From assembly GCA_035759925.1 (NCBI GenBank), contig DASTTY010000088.1:1-43305 (forward strand): a stretch of 43,305 nucleotides of DNA, read 5' to 3'. The notes under the pieces are model-generated. The model was not told the DNA's origin. It did no database searches and was given only the letters and a program-made list of their open reading frames with translations. Within the stretch, counting starts at the first letter, position 1, and each line of letters begins with the position of its first letter. The translations under genes and the position numbers were made by a program. Below are positions 15,303 to 23,687 of this stretch, piece by piece. The DNA comes from RHKX01 sp035759925 (GTDB lineage: Bacteria > Actinomycetota > Thermoleophilia > Solirubrobacterales > 70-9).

Positions 15303-16253
15303 CTAGAGCGCCGGGACGGTCTCGACCGCGTCGGCGACGATCGCCTCGCGATCCGACTCGGGGACGCCGGGAGCGAGCAGGAGCCGGTGTGAGAGAACCG
15401 AGCCGGCGAGGGCCTGAACGTCGTCGGGCAGCACGTGACCGCGGCCCTCGAGCGCCGCGAGCGCCTTCGCCGCCCGGAACAGCATCAGCGCCGCCCGCGG
15501 GCTGGCGCCGAGCTCGAGGCGCGGGTCCCGGCGTGTCGCCTCGGCGAGCGCGACGACGTAGCGGCGCAGCTCGGCGCTGCCGTGGACGGCGGCGACGGCC
15601 GCCTGGGCATCGCGGACGTCGTCGAGGTCGGCGACCGGCTCGAGCTCGGCGACGAGATCGCCGGCCGCATGGCCCTCGAGCATGTCCGCCTCCTCCCACG
15701 GCTCCGGGTAGCCGAGCTCGATCCGGACCATGAACCGGTCGAGCTGCGCCTCCGGCAGCGGGTAGGTGCCCGCGTATTCGGCCGGATTCTGGGTCGCGAT
15801 GATCAGGAACGGGCGGGCGAGCTCGTGGGTCTGCTGATCGACGGTGACGCGCCGCTCCTGCATCGACTCGAGCAACCCCGACTGCGTCTTCGGCGACGCC
15901 CGGTTGATCTCGTCGACGAGCACGACGTTCGCGAAGATCGGGCCGGGATGGAACTCGAAGCCGGCCTCGCGCTGGTTGAAGATCATCGTCCCGGTGACGT
16001 CGGCGGGCAGCATGTCGGCGGTGCACTGGATCCGCGAGAACTCGGCCTGCACCGATCGCGCGAGCGATCGTGCCAGCGCCGTCTTGCCGACGCCGGGATG
16101 GTCCTCGATGAGGACGTGGCCGTCGGCGAGCAGCGCGACGAGCAGCACCCGGACCGCCTCGTCACGGACCTTGAGCGCGCGTTGCACGTTCGACCGCAGC
16201 GCCTCCCCGACCGCGCGTGCGGGACCAAAGCCCGATTCCGCCTCAGCCTCCAC
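15303..16253 (-). CDS. MoxR-family AAA+ ATPase
   Basis: A 316-residue AAA+ ATPase of the MoxR group. Walker A is EDHPGVGKTALAR, Walker B VVLVDEINRASPKTQ, sensor 1 IIATQNPAEYAGTYPLPEAQLDRF; the C-terminal lid follows (GASPRAALMLFRAAKA). MoxR ATPases act as chaperones that assemble or activate partner complexes, often with VWA or DUF58 proteins. First gene of the MoxR-DUF58-transglutaminase unit. GTG start at 16253. Confidence 0.92.
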   Translation of the reverse strand: MEAEAESGFGPARAVGEALRSNVQRALKVRDEAVRVLLVALLADGHVLIEDHPGVGKTALARSLARSVQAEFSRIQCTADMLPADVTGTMIFNQREAGFEFHPGPIFANVVLVDEINRASPKTQSGLLESMQERRVTVDQQTHELARPFLIIATQNPAEYAGTYPLPEAQLDRFMVRIELGYPEPWEEADMLEGHAAGDLVAELEPVADLDDVRDAQAAVAAVHGSAELRRYVVALAEATRRDPRLELGASPRAALMLFRAAKALAALEGRGHVLPDDVQALAGSVLSHRLLLAPGVPESDREAIVADAVETVPAL

Positions 16254-16314
16254 CGCATGAATCGTACGCCGCGGTCAAGGCCGGGACGCCGTTCGCCGCG
16301 GTCGGTCGGTCGGC

Positions 16315-17391
16315 TCAGTCGCGGACCATCCGGGTGACGCCGCTGAACGGCGCCGTGCCGGCGGGATCGTGGCCCGAATGCAGCGGGACAGCGGCGACGA
16401 GCGGCTCGAGCGCCCCGACGCTCGCGAGCCGACGCTCCGCGGCCGCCCGCGGCTCGGCGGCGAGGCCGTCGTAGGCGGCGCGGAGGCGGGCCAGGGCCCA
16501 GACCCGGTATGCGCTCGTCGGCACCCCCCGGTAGCTGACCCCCTGGACCTCGAACTCGTGCTCGCGGCGTCCGGCGGCATGGGCGGCCGCGTTGGCGGCG
16601 AGCATCGGCAGGTGGGTCTCCCCTGCCTCGCGGATCAGCGGATCGAGATCGGCGGGGACCCCGTCGAGCAGCGGCTCGGTGCCGATCCGGTCGGCGCGCG
16701 CGGCCCAGACGCGCGCGACCCACTCGTAGACGGACGGGGCCCGCGTCCGCATGATCCGCGCCGGGGTCGGATCGAGCCCGAAGTGACGGAACATCGAGCC
16801 GAACAGGCCGATGTCGGCGACGGTCGGGCGGCCGCCGAGCAGGAACGGGCGCGCGGCGACGACCGGCTCGAGGATGTCGAGCACGCGCGCATAGCTCGCC
16901 TCGACGTGTGGGCGGGTCCGCTCGTCGACGCCGTCACCGGCGACGAAGAGCCGGGCCTGGCGACGCGCGAACCAGCGGCGGCGGAGGGCGAGCGGGATCG
17001 GCAGGCGGATCAGCTCGCTCGCGAGCTGACGCGCGCGCAGCTCGCGATCGGCGGCGTAGCTCCAGCGGTAGTGCATGGCCGGGCGCCACAGCCACTCGTC
17101 GCCGAAGTCCTCGATCAGGAGCGCGAAGAACCTCTGGAGGGGATCGGCCGGGATCACCGCGGGCTCCGGGTCGCGATCCTCGAGCCAGGCGATCATCGGT
17201 GTCGTGTCGGTCATCCAGCGCCCGTCGTCGAGCTCGACCGTCGGCAGCTGGGCGCCGCCGAGCAGGCGCGGCAGCTTCCACGAGTACATCCAGACGCCGA
17301 GCGGCCGGCGAACGTAAGAGATCCCCTTGAAGCGCAGGTACGCCTCGAGCTTGCCGGTGAAGTACGAGTACTCGGAGCCGTAGACGATCAC
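16315..17391 (-). CDS. Glutathione S-transferase-like protein
   Basis: A 358-residue protein. The N-terminal 80 residues look like a thioredoxin-fold GST domain (IVYGSEYSYFTGKLEAYLRFKGISY, then QLPTVELDDG and TDTTPMIAWLEDR). A helical GST C-terminal domain follows, with RPFLLGGRPTVADIGLFG. About 100 further residues extend beyond a normal GST. High-GC actinobacteria mostly use mycothiol rather than glutathione, so the natural thiol is uncertain. GTG start at 17391. The gene lies 61 nt upstream of moxR on the same strand and 35 nt from the divergent cupin gene. Confidence 0.8.
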   Translation of the reverse strand: MIVYGSEYSYFTGKLEAYLRFKGISYVRRPLGVWMYSWKLPRLLGGAQLPTVELDDGRWMTDTTPMIAWLEDRDPEPAVIPADPLQRFFALLIEDFGDEWLWRPAMHYRWSYAADRELRARQLASELIRLPIPLALRRRWFARRQARLFVAGDGVDERTRPHVEASYARVLDILEPVVAARPFLLGGRPTVADIGLFGSMFRHFGLDPTPARIMRTRAPSVYEWVARVWAARADRIGTEPLLDGVPADLDPLIREAGETHLPMLAANAAAHAAGRREHEFEVQGVSYRGVPTSAYRVWALARLRAAYDGLAAEPRAAAERRLASVGALEPLVAAVPLHSGHDPAGTAPFSGVTRMVRD

Positions 17392-17426
17392 GGGCTTCCG
17401 AGCCTATTCGGCGATACTGCGACGGC

Positions 17427-17756
17427 ATGGCAAAGGTCGTCCCGATCGAGTCGATCCGCCGCAGCGAGCGTGCGGCGCTGTTCGAGGGCCGCGATGACGC
17501 CGACGTGTCGATCTTCGTCACGCAGTACGACTGCGGCGAGGGCCCGGACCTCCATTTCCATCCCTATCCCGAGGTGTTCGTCGTCGAGGTGGGCACCGCC
17601 GTCTTCACCGCCGGCGACGAGGAGATCGCGGTCGAGGGCGGCAACATCGTCGTCGTCCCCGCCGAGACGAAGCACGGATTCAAGTCGGCCGGCGACGAGA
17701 AGCTGCGGGTGGTCAGCGTCCACCCGAGCCCCGAGGTCATCCAGACGGATCTGTAA
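17427..17756 (+). CDS. Cupin-domain protein
   Basis: A 109-residue single-domain cupin. Motif 1 (GPDLHFHPYPEVFVVEVGTAVFTAGDEE) supplies two histidines and a glutamate for metal binding; motif 2 (VVPAETKHGFKSAGDEKLRV) supplies the last histidine. Small cupins of this type are enzymes or sensors of small molecules; the role is not determined. ATG start, divergent from the GST gene with only 35 nt between them. Confidence 0.85.
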   Translation: MAKVVPIESIRRSERAALFEGRDDADVSIFVTQYDCGEGPDLHFHPYPEVFVVEVGTAVFTAGDEEIAVEGGNIVVVPAETKHGFKSAGDEKLRVVSVHPSPEVIQTDL

Positions 17757-17798
17757 GCGCGCGTCGACAGGGGGACGGCACACGGCTACCCTCGATCG

Positions 17799-19136
17799 GT
17801 GGCGGCAAGGCCCGAGACTCACTACGCCCAGAGTCAGGACATCGGGATCGCCTATCAGGTGGTCGGCTCCGGGGAGACGGACCTGGTTCTCGCCTTTCCC
17901 TTCATGTCCCATCTCGATCTGTTCTGGGAGATCCCGCCGATCGCCCACTTCATCCGCAGGCTCGGCTCGTTCTCCCGGGTGCTCATGTTCGACCGCCGTG
18001 GCGTCGGGCTGTCCGATCACGTCGAGGGAGCGCCGAACCTCGAGGAGCGCATGGACGACATCCGCGCCGTCATGGATGCCGCCGGCTCGGAGTCGGCGAC
18101 GCTGCTCGGGATGTCGGAGGGCTCGACGGTCTCGATGCTGTTCGCCGCGACATACCCGGAGCGCACCTCGGCGCTGCTGCTCTGGGGCGCAGTCGCGAGG
18201 TCGACTGCCGCACCCGACTACCCGTGGGCTGCGCCGCGGGAGGCGATCGAGGAGGCCAGCGAAGAGCTGATCGCCCCCCTCTGGGGGCAGGGCGCCACCG
18301 TCGACATCTTCTCGCCGAGCGTCGCCGACGATCCGCGCTCCCGCGAGCTTCAGGCCCGCATCGAGCGCTCGGCCGCGAGTCCCCGTCGCGTCCTGCAGCT
18401 CGTCGAGATGTTCCTCGACACGGATGTCCGCGATGCGCTGCCGCTGATCCACGTCCCCACGCTCGTCCTCCAGCGGCGCGGCGACCGGGTCGTCAACCAT
18501 CGGGCGGGCAAGTGGCTCGCCGAGCAGATCGAAGGCAGCCGCTACGTGGAGTTCGAAGGCGAGGATCACCTCGCATGGGTCGGAAACAGCGAGGAGGTGC
18601 TCGACACGATCGAGGAGTTCGTGACCGGCGTTCGCCCCGGCCCGGCCCCCGAACGCGTCCTCGCGACGGTGCTGTTCACGGACATCGTCGATTCGACCCG
18701 CCACGCCGCCGAGCTCGGCGATCGGCGCTGGAAGCGACTGCTCGGCGAGCACCAGGAGGTCGTTCGCGAGCTGCTCGGGCGTTACGGCGGTCGCGAGATC
18801 AAGACCACCGGGGACGGCTTTCTGGCCACGTTCGACGGACCGACCCGTGCGGTCGAGTGCGCCCGGGCGATCGTCGCCGACGCCGAGGCCCTGGGGATCG
18901 CGGTCCGGGCCGGCCTCCATGCCGGCGAGGTCGAGCTGATCGGTGAGGACATCGGCGGCATCGGCGTCCACGTCGCCGCGCGGATCTGCGACTGCGCGGC
19001 CGGCGGGCAGGTGTTGACGTCGGCCACGGTCCACGATCTCGCGGCGGGCTCGGGGATCCACTTCGAGCCGGCCGGATCACGGGCCTTGAAGGGGGTCGAC
19101 GACCCGGTCCAGACCTACGCCGTGGCAGCCGGCTGA
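17799..19136 (+). CDS. Alpha/beta-hydrolase fused to class III nucleotide cyclase
   Basis: A 445-residue two-domain protein. Residues 1-275 form an alpha/beta hydrolase with nucleophile S106 in GMSEG, acid D229 and H257. Residues about 285-445 are a class III adenylate/guanylate cyclase homology domain: metal aspartates D295 (LFTDIVDST) and D339 (KTTGDGF), and the adenine-selecting pair K335 and D384. The transition-state asparagine, seven residues after D384 in canonical cyclases, is His391 (VHVAAR), while R395 is kept. The hydrolase part may sense or process a small molecule that controls cAMP formation. GTG start at 17799. The gene ends 3 nt from the convergent sigma factor gene. Catalytic competence of the cyclase is uncertain. 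Confidence 0.88.
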   Translation: MAARPETHYAQSQDIGIAYQVVGSGETDLVLAFPFMSHLDLFWEIPPIAHFIRRLGSFSRVLMFDRRGVGLSDHVEGAPNLEERMDDIRAVMDAAGSESATLLGMSEGSTVSMLFAATYPERTSALLLWGAVARSTAAPDYPWAAPREAIEEASEELIAPLWGQGATVDIFSPSVADDPRSRELQARIERSAASPRRVLQLVEMFLDTDVRDALPLIHVPTLVLQRRGDRVVNHRAGKWLAEQIEGSRYVEFEGEDHLAWVGNSEEVLDTIEEFVTGVRPGPAPERVLATVLFTDIVDSTRHAAELGDRRWKRLLGEHQEVVRELLGRYGGREIKTTGDGFLATFDGPTRAVECARAIVADAEALGIAVRAGLHAGEVELIGEDIGGIGVHVAARICDCAAGGQVLTSATVHDLAAGSGIHFEPAGSRALKGVDDPVQTYAVAAG

Positions 19137-19139
19137 GAC

Positions 19140-20267
19140 TCAGTCGAGCCGGTCGGGGAGGCCGAAGCGGAGGAAGAAGTCCTCGGTCCGGCGCTCGTCG
19201 AGCGGCTGCTCGGGGTAGCGGACGTAGTCCTCGGGGTCGTCGCTCTCGATCGAGCGGTTGATGAAGCAGGTGACGTCGCTGATCTTGTCGCCCTCGAAGC
19301 TGAGCACGTTGAGCGCGAACGGCCGGTAGGTGCCATCGGGCTCGTACCAGCAGTAGAACCCGAGCGCGTACTGGCCGTTCGACCGGGTCACGGCGTGCTT
19401 CCAGCGCCAGTCGCCGGTCAGCGGACCGTCGCGCAGGAACCCGGCGAGCTCGGGATGGCCGCCGGGGCCGCCGAACCAGGAATCCAGCGGCGGCATCGAG
19501 AACGTCGCCTCCTCGGTGAGCATGTCGACGACGCCGTCGATGTCCTCGCGGTACCAGGCGTCGAGGTAGGCATCGACGATCTCGCGAACGCCCTCGTCGC
19601 CGAGGATTCGCAGCGTCGCCTGCTGGCTGCGCTCGGGCAGCCGCTGCTCGACGCTCGCCCGGGCACGCTGCAAGGCGCTGTTGACCGACGCGACCGACGT
19701 CTCGAGGGTCGCCGCCGTTTCGCGCGCGGAGTAGCCGAGGACCTCGCGGAGGATCAGGACCGCGCGCTGGTTCGGCGGCAGGATCTGCAGCGCGGCGATG
19801 AACGCCAGCTCGACCGCCTCACGGGCCTCGTAGCGGGCGTCCGGCGCCAGTGGGCCGTCCTCGACGACCAGCTGCTCGTCCGGGAACGGCTCGATCCAGA
19901 CGGTCTCGGCGACCGGCATGCCGGGGACGCCGTCGTCGGGATTCGCCCGCGGGCCGTAGTCGATCGGATGGACCCGCGCCTTGCGGCGCTCGATCGCGTT
20001 CAGGCAGGTGTTCGTCGCGATCGTGTAGAGCCAGGAGCGGAGCGAGCTGCGACCTTCGAAGCGGCCGATCCCGCGCCAGGCGCGAAGCATCGCCTCCTGA
20101 AGGGCGTCCTCGGCATCGTGGAGGGAGCCGAGCATCCGGTAGCAGTGAGCGATCAGCTCGCCGCGGTAGCGCTCGACGAGCGTCGTGAATGCAGCCTCGT
20201 CACCGGCCCGTGCGGCGTCGAGCTGCCGTTCCGACTCTTCCTCTCGAGCCTGTGAGGCACCCGCCAT
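19140..20267 (-). CDS. ECF sigma factor with SnoaL-like C-terminal domain (SigX5/TIGR02960-like)
   Basis: A 375-residue ECF-type RNA polymerase sigma factor. Region 2 is FTTLVERYRGELIAHCYRMLGSLHDAEDALQEAMLRAWR; region 4 is ALQILPPNQRAVLILREVLGYSARETAATL. About 150 further residues form a SnoaL/NTF2-like domain (VDAYLDAWYREDIDGVVDMLTEEATFSMPP). In such sigma factors the tail, rather than a separate anti-sigma protein, is believed to control activity. ATG at 20267 has no good ribosome binding site and sits 11 nt after the permease gene, so it may be co-transcribed with the polyamine genes upstream. Confidence 0.87.
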   Translation of the reverse strand: MAGASQAREEESERQLDAARAGDEAAFTTLVERYRGELIAHCYRMLGSLHDAEDALQEAMLRAWRGIGRFEGRSSLRSWLYTIATNTCLNAIERRKARVHPIDYGPRANPDDGVPGMPVAETVWIEPFPDEQLVVEDGPLAPDARYEAREAVELAFIAALQILPPNQRAVLILREVLGYSARETAATLETSVASVNSALQRARASVEQRLPERSQQATLRILGDEGVREIVDAYLDAWYREDIDGVVDMLTEEATFSMPPLDSWFGGPGGHPELAGFLRDGPLTGDWRWKHAVTRSNGQYALGFYCWYEPDGTYRPFALNVLSFEGDKISDVTCFINRSIESDDPEDYVRYPEQPLDERRTEDFFLRFGLPDRLD

Positions 20268-20278
20268 CGACGGAGATG

Positions 20279-22015
20279 TTAGTCCGTGGTTTCCAGCCGC
20301 CGCTCCGCCCGCCGCTGCTGCCAGATAGCGAGCAGGACCGCCCCGACCGTGAGCACGAACAGCATCGTGGCGAGGACGTTGACGTCGGGGCGGATCCCCC
20401 GCTGGGAAGCTCCGAAGATGTAGAGGGGGAAGGTCACGGTCGTCCCCGAGTTGAAGTTCGAGATGACGAAGTCGTCGATCGAAAGCGCGAATGCGAGCGC
20501 CGCTCCCGCGACGATCCCGGGCCATAGCAGCGGCAGCGTGATGGTCCGGAACCGGCTCACGGGAGCCGCACCCAGGTCGGCCGCAGCCTCCTCGAGACCC
20601 GGATCGAGCGCGATCAGTCGCGCCCGGACCACCACCACCACGAAGCTGATCGAGAACATCACATGGGCGACGAGCAACGTGCCGAATCCACGCGACAGAT
20701 CGATGTAGACGAACATCGAGAGCAGCGCCGCGCCGATCACCACCTCGGGCGTCGCCATCGGCACGAGGATCAGCATGTTGGCCGCCCGCCGGCCGCGGAA
20801 GCGGCGCCGGACCAACGCCAGCGCCAGCAGCGTCCCGAGCGCGGTGGCGATCAACGTGGCGAGGACCGCCAGCTCGAGGCTCGTACCGAGAGCGGAGGTC
20901 AGTTCGGCATCGTCGAACGGGTCCCCCCAATGCTCGAGCGTGAAGCCCTGCCAATCGGTGTTGAAGTTGCCCGCTGGGTCGTTGAACGAGAACAGCGCGA
21001 TGACCGCGATCGGGATCAGCATGTAGGCGGTGGCCAGGAAGGCATAGATGGTCAGTGCGCGCCGGCGCAGCCGTCCGACGAACGTCGACGCCGGCGGCGG
21101 GTCTGGCGGCGGGTGGGCGGTTTGACCCTCGCCGGCGTCATCGTCGCCGACGACCGCCGCCGTGCCGAATCCCCAGAAGTAGGCGACGACCGCGATCATG
21201 ATCAGCGCCATCAGGGTGAACGAGAGCGCCGCCGCGGTCGGATAGTCGGCCAGGTTCAGGAACTGCCCCTGGATGACGTTGCCGATCATGGCCTGGTTCG
21301 GGCCGCCGAGGAAGTAGGCATTGACGTAGTCGCCGACAGCCGGGATGAACGTCAGCAGCACGCCGGCGAGGATCCCCGGGAGCGAGCGCGGCAGCGTGAC
21401 CCGGCGGAACGCCTCGCGCGGGGACGAGTAGAGGTCTTGCGCCGCCTCGACGAGCCGGCCGTCGAGCCGTTCGAGATTGGCGTAGATCGGCAGCAGCATG
21501 AACGGCAGGAAGTTGTAAGTCAGCCCCGCGACGACCGAAGCTGACGTGTCCAGGGCCCGGCCGTCCTCACCGATCAGACCGATCGAGCGAAGGGCGTCGA
21601 CCGGCGGGCTTTGATCGGAGAGGATCGTCTGCCAGGCGAGGGTCCGGATGAGGTAGGTCGTGAAGAACGGTGCGACCACCGCGAACAGGAACAGGGATTT
21701 CCAGCGCCCGACGCGGAAGGCGATCGCGTAGGCGAGCGGGTAAGCGATCAGCAGCGCCAGAGCGGTTGCCGCCGCTCCATAGCCGAACGAGCGCAGGAAC
21801 TGCGTCTGATAGGTGGAGATCGCGTCGGCGTAGTTGCCGAACGACCAGTTGAACACGAAGCCTTCGTCGATCGAGCCGCTCTCGAGCGACACGACGCCCA
21901 TGAACACCATAGGGACGACGAAGAAGAGAGCCAGCCAAAGCGTGCCCGGCCCGATCAGGCCCAGAACACCGAGCCGACTGCGGAACACGATCAGCCGGTT
22001 GTCACCTGCTGCCAC
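20279..22015 (-). CDS. Single-chain spermidine/putrescine ABC permease (PotB-PotC fusion)
   Basis: A 578-residue membrane protein containing two complete binding-protein-dependent permease domains. The first (about 15-285) has the EAA loop EAAQDLYSSPREAFRRVTLP; the second (about 315-570) has EAAADLGAAPVSRFRTITLP. A proline- and acid-rich linker (about 285-310) joins them. PotB and PotC are normally separate proteins forming a heterodimeric channel. About twelve membrane helices are expected. GTG at 22015 overlaps the binding-protein gene by 25 nt; a GTG at 21988, just after that gene's stop, is an alternative. No ATPase subunit gene lies in the window, so PotA must be supplied from elsewhere. 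Confidence 0.9.
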   Translation of the reverse strand: MAAGDNRLIVFRSRLGVLGLIGPGTLWLALFFVVPMVFMGVVSLESGSIDEGFVFNWSFGNYADAISTYQTQFLRSFGYGAAATALALLIAYPLAYAIAFRVGRWKSLFLFAVVAPFFTTYLIRTLAWQTILSDQSPPVDALRSIGLIGEDGRALDTSASVVAGLTYNFLPFMLLPIYANLERLDGRLVEAAQDLYSSPREAFRRVTLPRSLPGILAGVLLTFIPAVGDYVNAYFLGGPNQAMIGNVIQGQFLNLADYPTAAALSFTLMALIMIAVVAYFWGFGTAAVVGDDDAGEGQTAHPPPDPPPASTFVGRLRRRALTIYAFLATAYMLIPIAVIALFSFNDPAGNFNTDWQGFTLEHWGDPFDDAELTSALGTSLELAVLATLIATALGTLLALALVRRRFRGRRAANMLILVPMATPEVVIGAALLSMFVYIDLSRGFGTLLVAHVMFSISFVVVVVRARLIALDPGLEEAAADLGAAPVSRFRTITLPLLWPGIVAGAALAFALSIDDFVISNFNSGTTVTFPLYIFGASQRGIRPDVNVLATMLFVLTVGAVLLAIWQQRRAERRLETTD

Positions 22016-23190
22016 GCCTCCTCGATCTCAGTGGCGTCGTCACCTTCGAGGACCGGCTGCGTCGAGCACCCTTCGGTGAACTTGTCGTCGGGGAAGATCA
22101 GCTCGTTGTCCGCCAGGTCCGAGCCCTGTTTCTCGAATACCTCCTTGACGCCCGAGACCGGTGTCGTGTAGTTGACGTAAGCCGAGATCTGCGCCGCGTT
22201 CTTCGGGTCGTAGATGAAGTTGAGGAACTTGTAGGCCGCACCGGGATTGGGGGCTCCGACCGGGATCACCATGTCGTCGGACCAGATGATGCATCCCTCA
22301 TCGGGGACGCGGAACTCGATTGCCGGATTGTCGAGCTGCATCTGGACCGCGTCGCCTGACCAACCGATCGCGGCGACGAGGTCACCGCGCGGGATGTCGT
22401 CCACGTAGTCGTTTCCGGTGATGTCCCGGATCTGACCCGAGTCGACGGCTGACTTGATCTTGTCGATGGCGGCCAGCCAATCCTCCTTGGTCGCGTCCTC
22501 GGGGTCGATCCCGTCGGCTTTCATGACCAGCGGAACGGTGTCGCGGAGCTCGGAGAGCATCGCGACCTTGCCCTTGTACTTCGGGTCGAACAGGTCGTTG
22601 ATCGAAGTGATGTCCGGAGCCAGATCAGTGCGAACGATCAACCCGGTCATCCCGCTCTGGTACGGGACGGAGAACTTGCGACCGGGATCGAATGCGGGAT
22701 CGCGCAACGCCGGAATCAGGTTCTCATCGACGTTCGGCAGAGCGCTGTGGTCGAGCTCCTGGAGATACCCGAGGTCGTAGTACTTGCGGGCCATCCAGTC
22801 GGTCGCGACGATCAGATCGCGACCGCCCGAGGAGCCGTTCTCGAGCTCCGGCCGGAGCTTTGCGAACTCGGACTCGTTCGAGTTGATCTCCTCCAGGTAC
22901 TTGACCTCGATCCCGGTCTCCTTGGTGAAGTTGTCGAGGGTCGAGCCCGGTCCGTCGACGGCGCCCTGCGACTTGTCGATGTAGAGGACGGCCGTCGCGA
23001 TCGTCAGGGGCTCACCGGCGACCGGCTCCGTATCGGCGACGGTCGCGTCGGTGGAGCCGGTGTCACCGCCGCCGAGGTCGCTGCCACAGGCAGCGAGCAC
23101 CACGCAGGCCGCAAGGCCCGCGATCGCGATCAGCAAGCGACGTGGCAACCGGATCGCGGGATCACGCATCTCGTCCCGGACTCGGTCCAC
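21991..23190 (-). CDS. potD: PotD-like polyamine-binding lipoprotein
   Basis: A 399-residue extracytoplasmic solute-binding protein of the spermidine/putrescine (PotD/PotF) family. The lipobox is VVLAACG; the mature part opens with a serine/threonine/aspartate-rich linker, then EPLTIATAVLYIDKSQ...FTKETGIEVKYLEEINSNE, with FSVPYQSGMTGLIVRTD and CIIWSDDMVIPVGAPNPGAAYKFLNF, features of this family. It would capture polyamine outside the membrane and deliver it to the fused permease. The GTG at 23190 is chosen because GGGAGG lies 8 nt upstream; a GTG at 23199 overlaps that site. The ligand is inferred from family and neighbours. Confidence 0.9.
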   Translation of the reverse strand: MDRVRDEMRDPAIRLPRRLLIAIAGLAACVVLAACGSDLGGGDTGSTDATVADTEPVAGEPLTIATAVLYIDKSQGAVDGPGSTLDNFTKETGIEVKYLEEINSNESEFAKLRPELENGSSGGRDLIVATDWMARKYYDLGYLQELDHSALPNVDENLIPALRDPAFDPGRKFSVPYQSGMTGLIVRTDLAPDITSINDLFDPKYKGKVAMLSELRDTVPLVMKADGIDPEDATKEDWLAAIDKIKSAVDSGQIRDITGNDYVDDIPRGDLVAAIGWSGDAVQMQLDNPAIEFRVPDEGCIIWSDDMVIPVGAPNPGAAYKFLNFIYDPKNAAQISAYVNYTTPVSGVKEVFEKQGSDLADNELIFPDDKFTEGCSTQPVLEGDDATEIEEAWQQVTTG

Positions 23191-23279
23191 CCTCAGCACC
23201 TCCCACGCGCCGCGTTCGCCCTCGTGGTGACCACCCTATCCGAGCGATTGACGAATCGCCAGTCGCGTTGCGCGACGGC

Positions 23280-23687
23280 TCAGGCCGTCGCGATATCGGT
23301 TGTCCGCAGCTTGTCGACCGTGATCGCGACGCGGTAGCGCGGGACGTCCTCCGGCGTCGAGTAGGCGTAGGGCCGCCCCTCGTAGACCTCCGAGAGGCTG
23401 TTGATGTGCGCGTAGTCGCGGTCGGGCGTCACGTCGGCGACCCTGCCTCTGATCGACACGTACCGGAGGATGTTCGCGGTGTCGACGATGAGCACCGAGG
23501 CCCGAGGGTCGCGGTGGAGGTTCTTCAGCCAGACGCTCTCGGTCGCGTTGACGGCAACCATGTCGCCGAACGATCCGCACCAGACGACGACGCTATAGGG
23601 GTTCCCAGCACCGTCGAGCGTCGTCAGACAGCACGGATACGGCCCTGCGAGCAGCTCGTCGAAAATAGCGGGCCGCGGTTCGCTCAT
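23280..23687 (-). CDS. Pyridoxamine-5'-phosphate-oxidase-like split-barrel flavoprotein
   Basis: A 135-residue single-domain protein of the PNPOx/F420-binding split-barrel superfamily: CCLTTLDGAGNPYSVVVWCGSFGDMVAVNA, then KNLHRDPRASVLIVDT and YVSIRGRVADVTPD. Members bind FMN or F420 and reduce or oxidise small molecules; the cofactor here is not certain. ATG overlaps the glutamine-synthetase stop as ATGA, so the two are co-translated. A role in polyamine breakdown is inferred only from position. Confidence 0.85.
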   Translation of the reverse strand: MSEPRPAIFDELLAGPYPCCLTTLDGAGNPYSVVVWCGSFGDMVAVNATESVWLKNLHRDPRASVLIVDTANILRYVSIRGRVADVTPDRDYAHINSLSEVYEGRPYAYSTPEDVPRYRVAITVDKLRTTDIATA

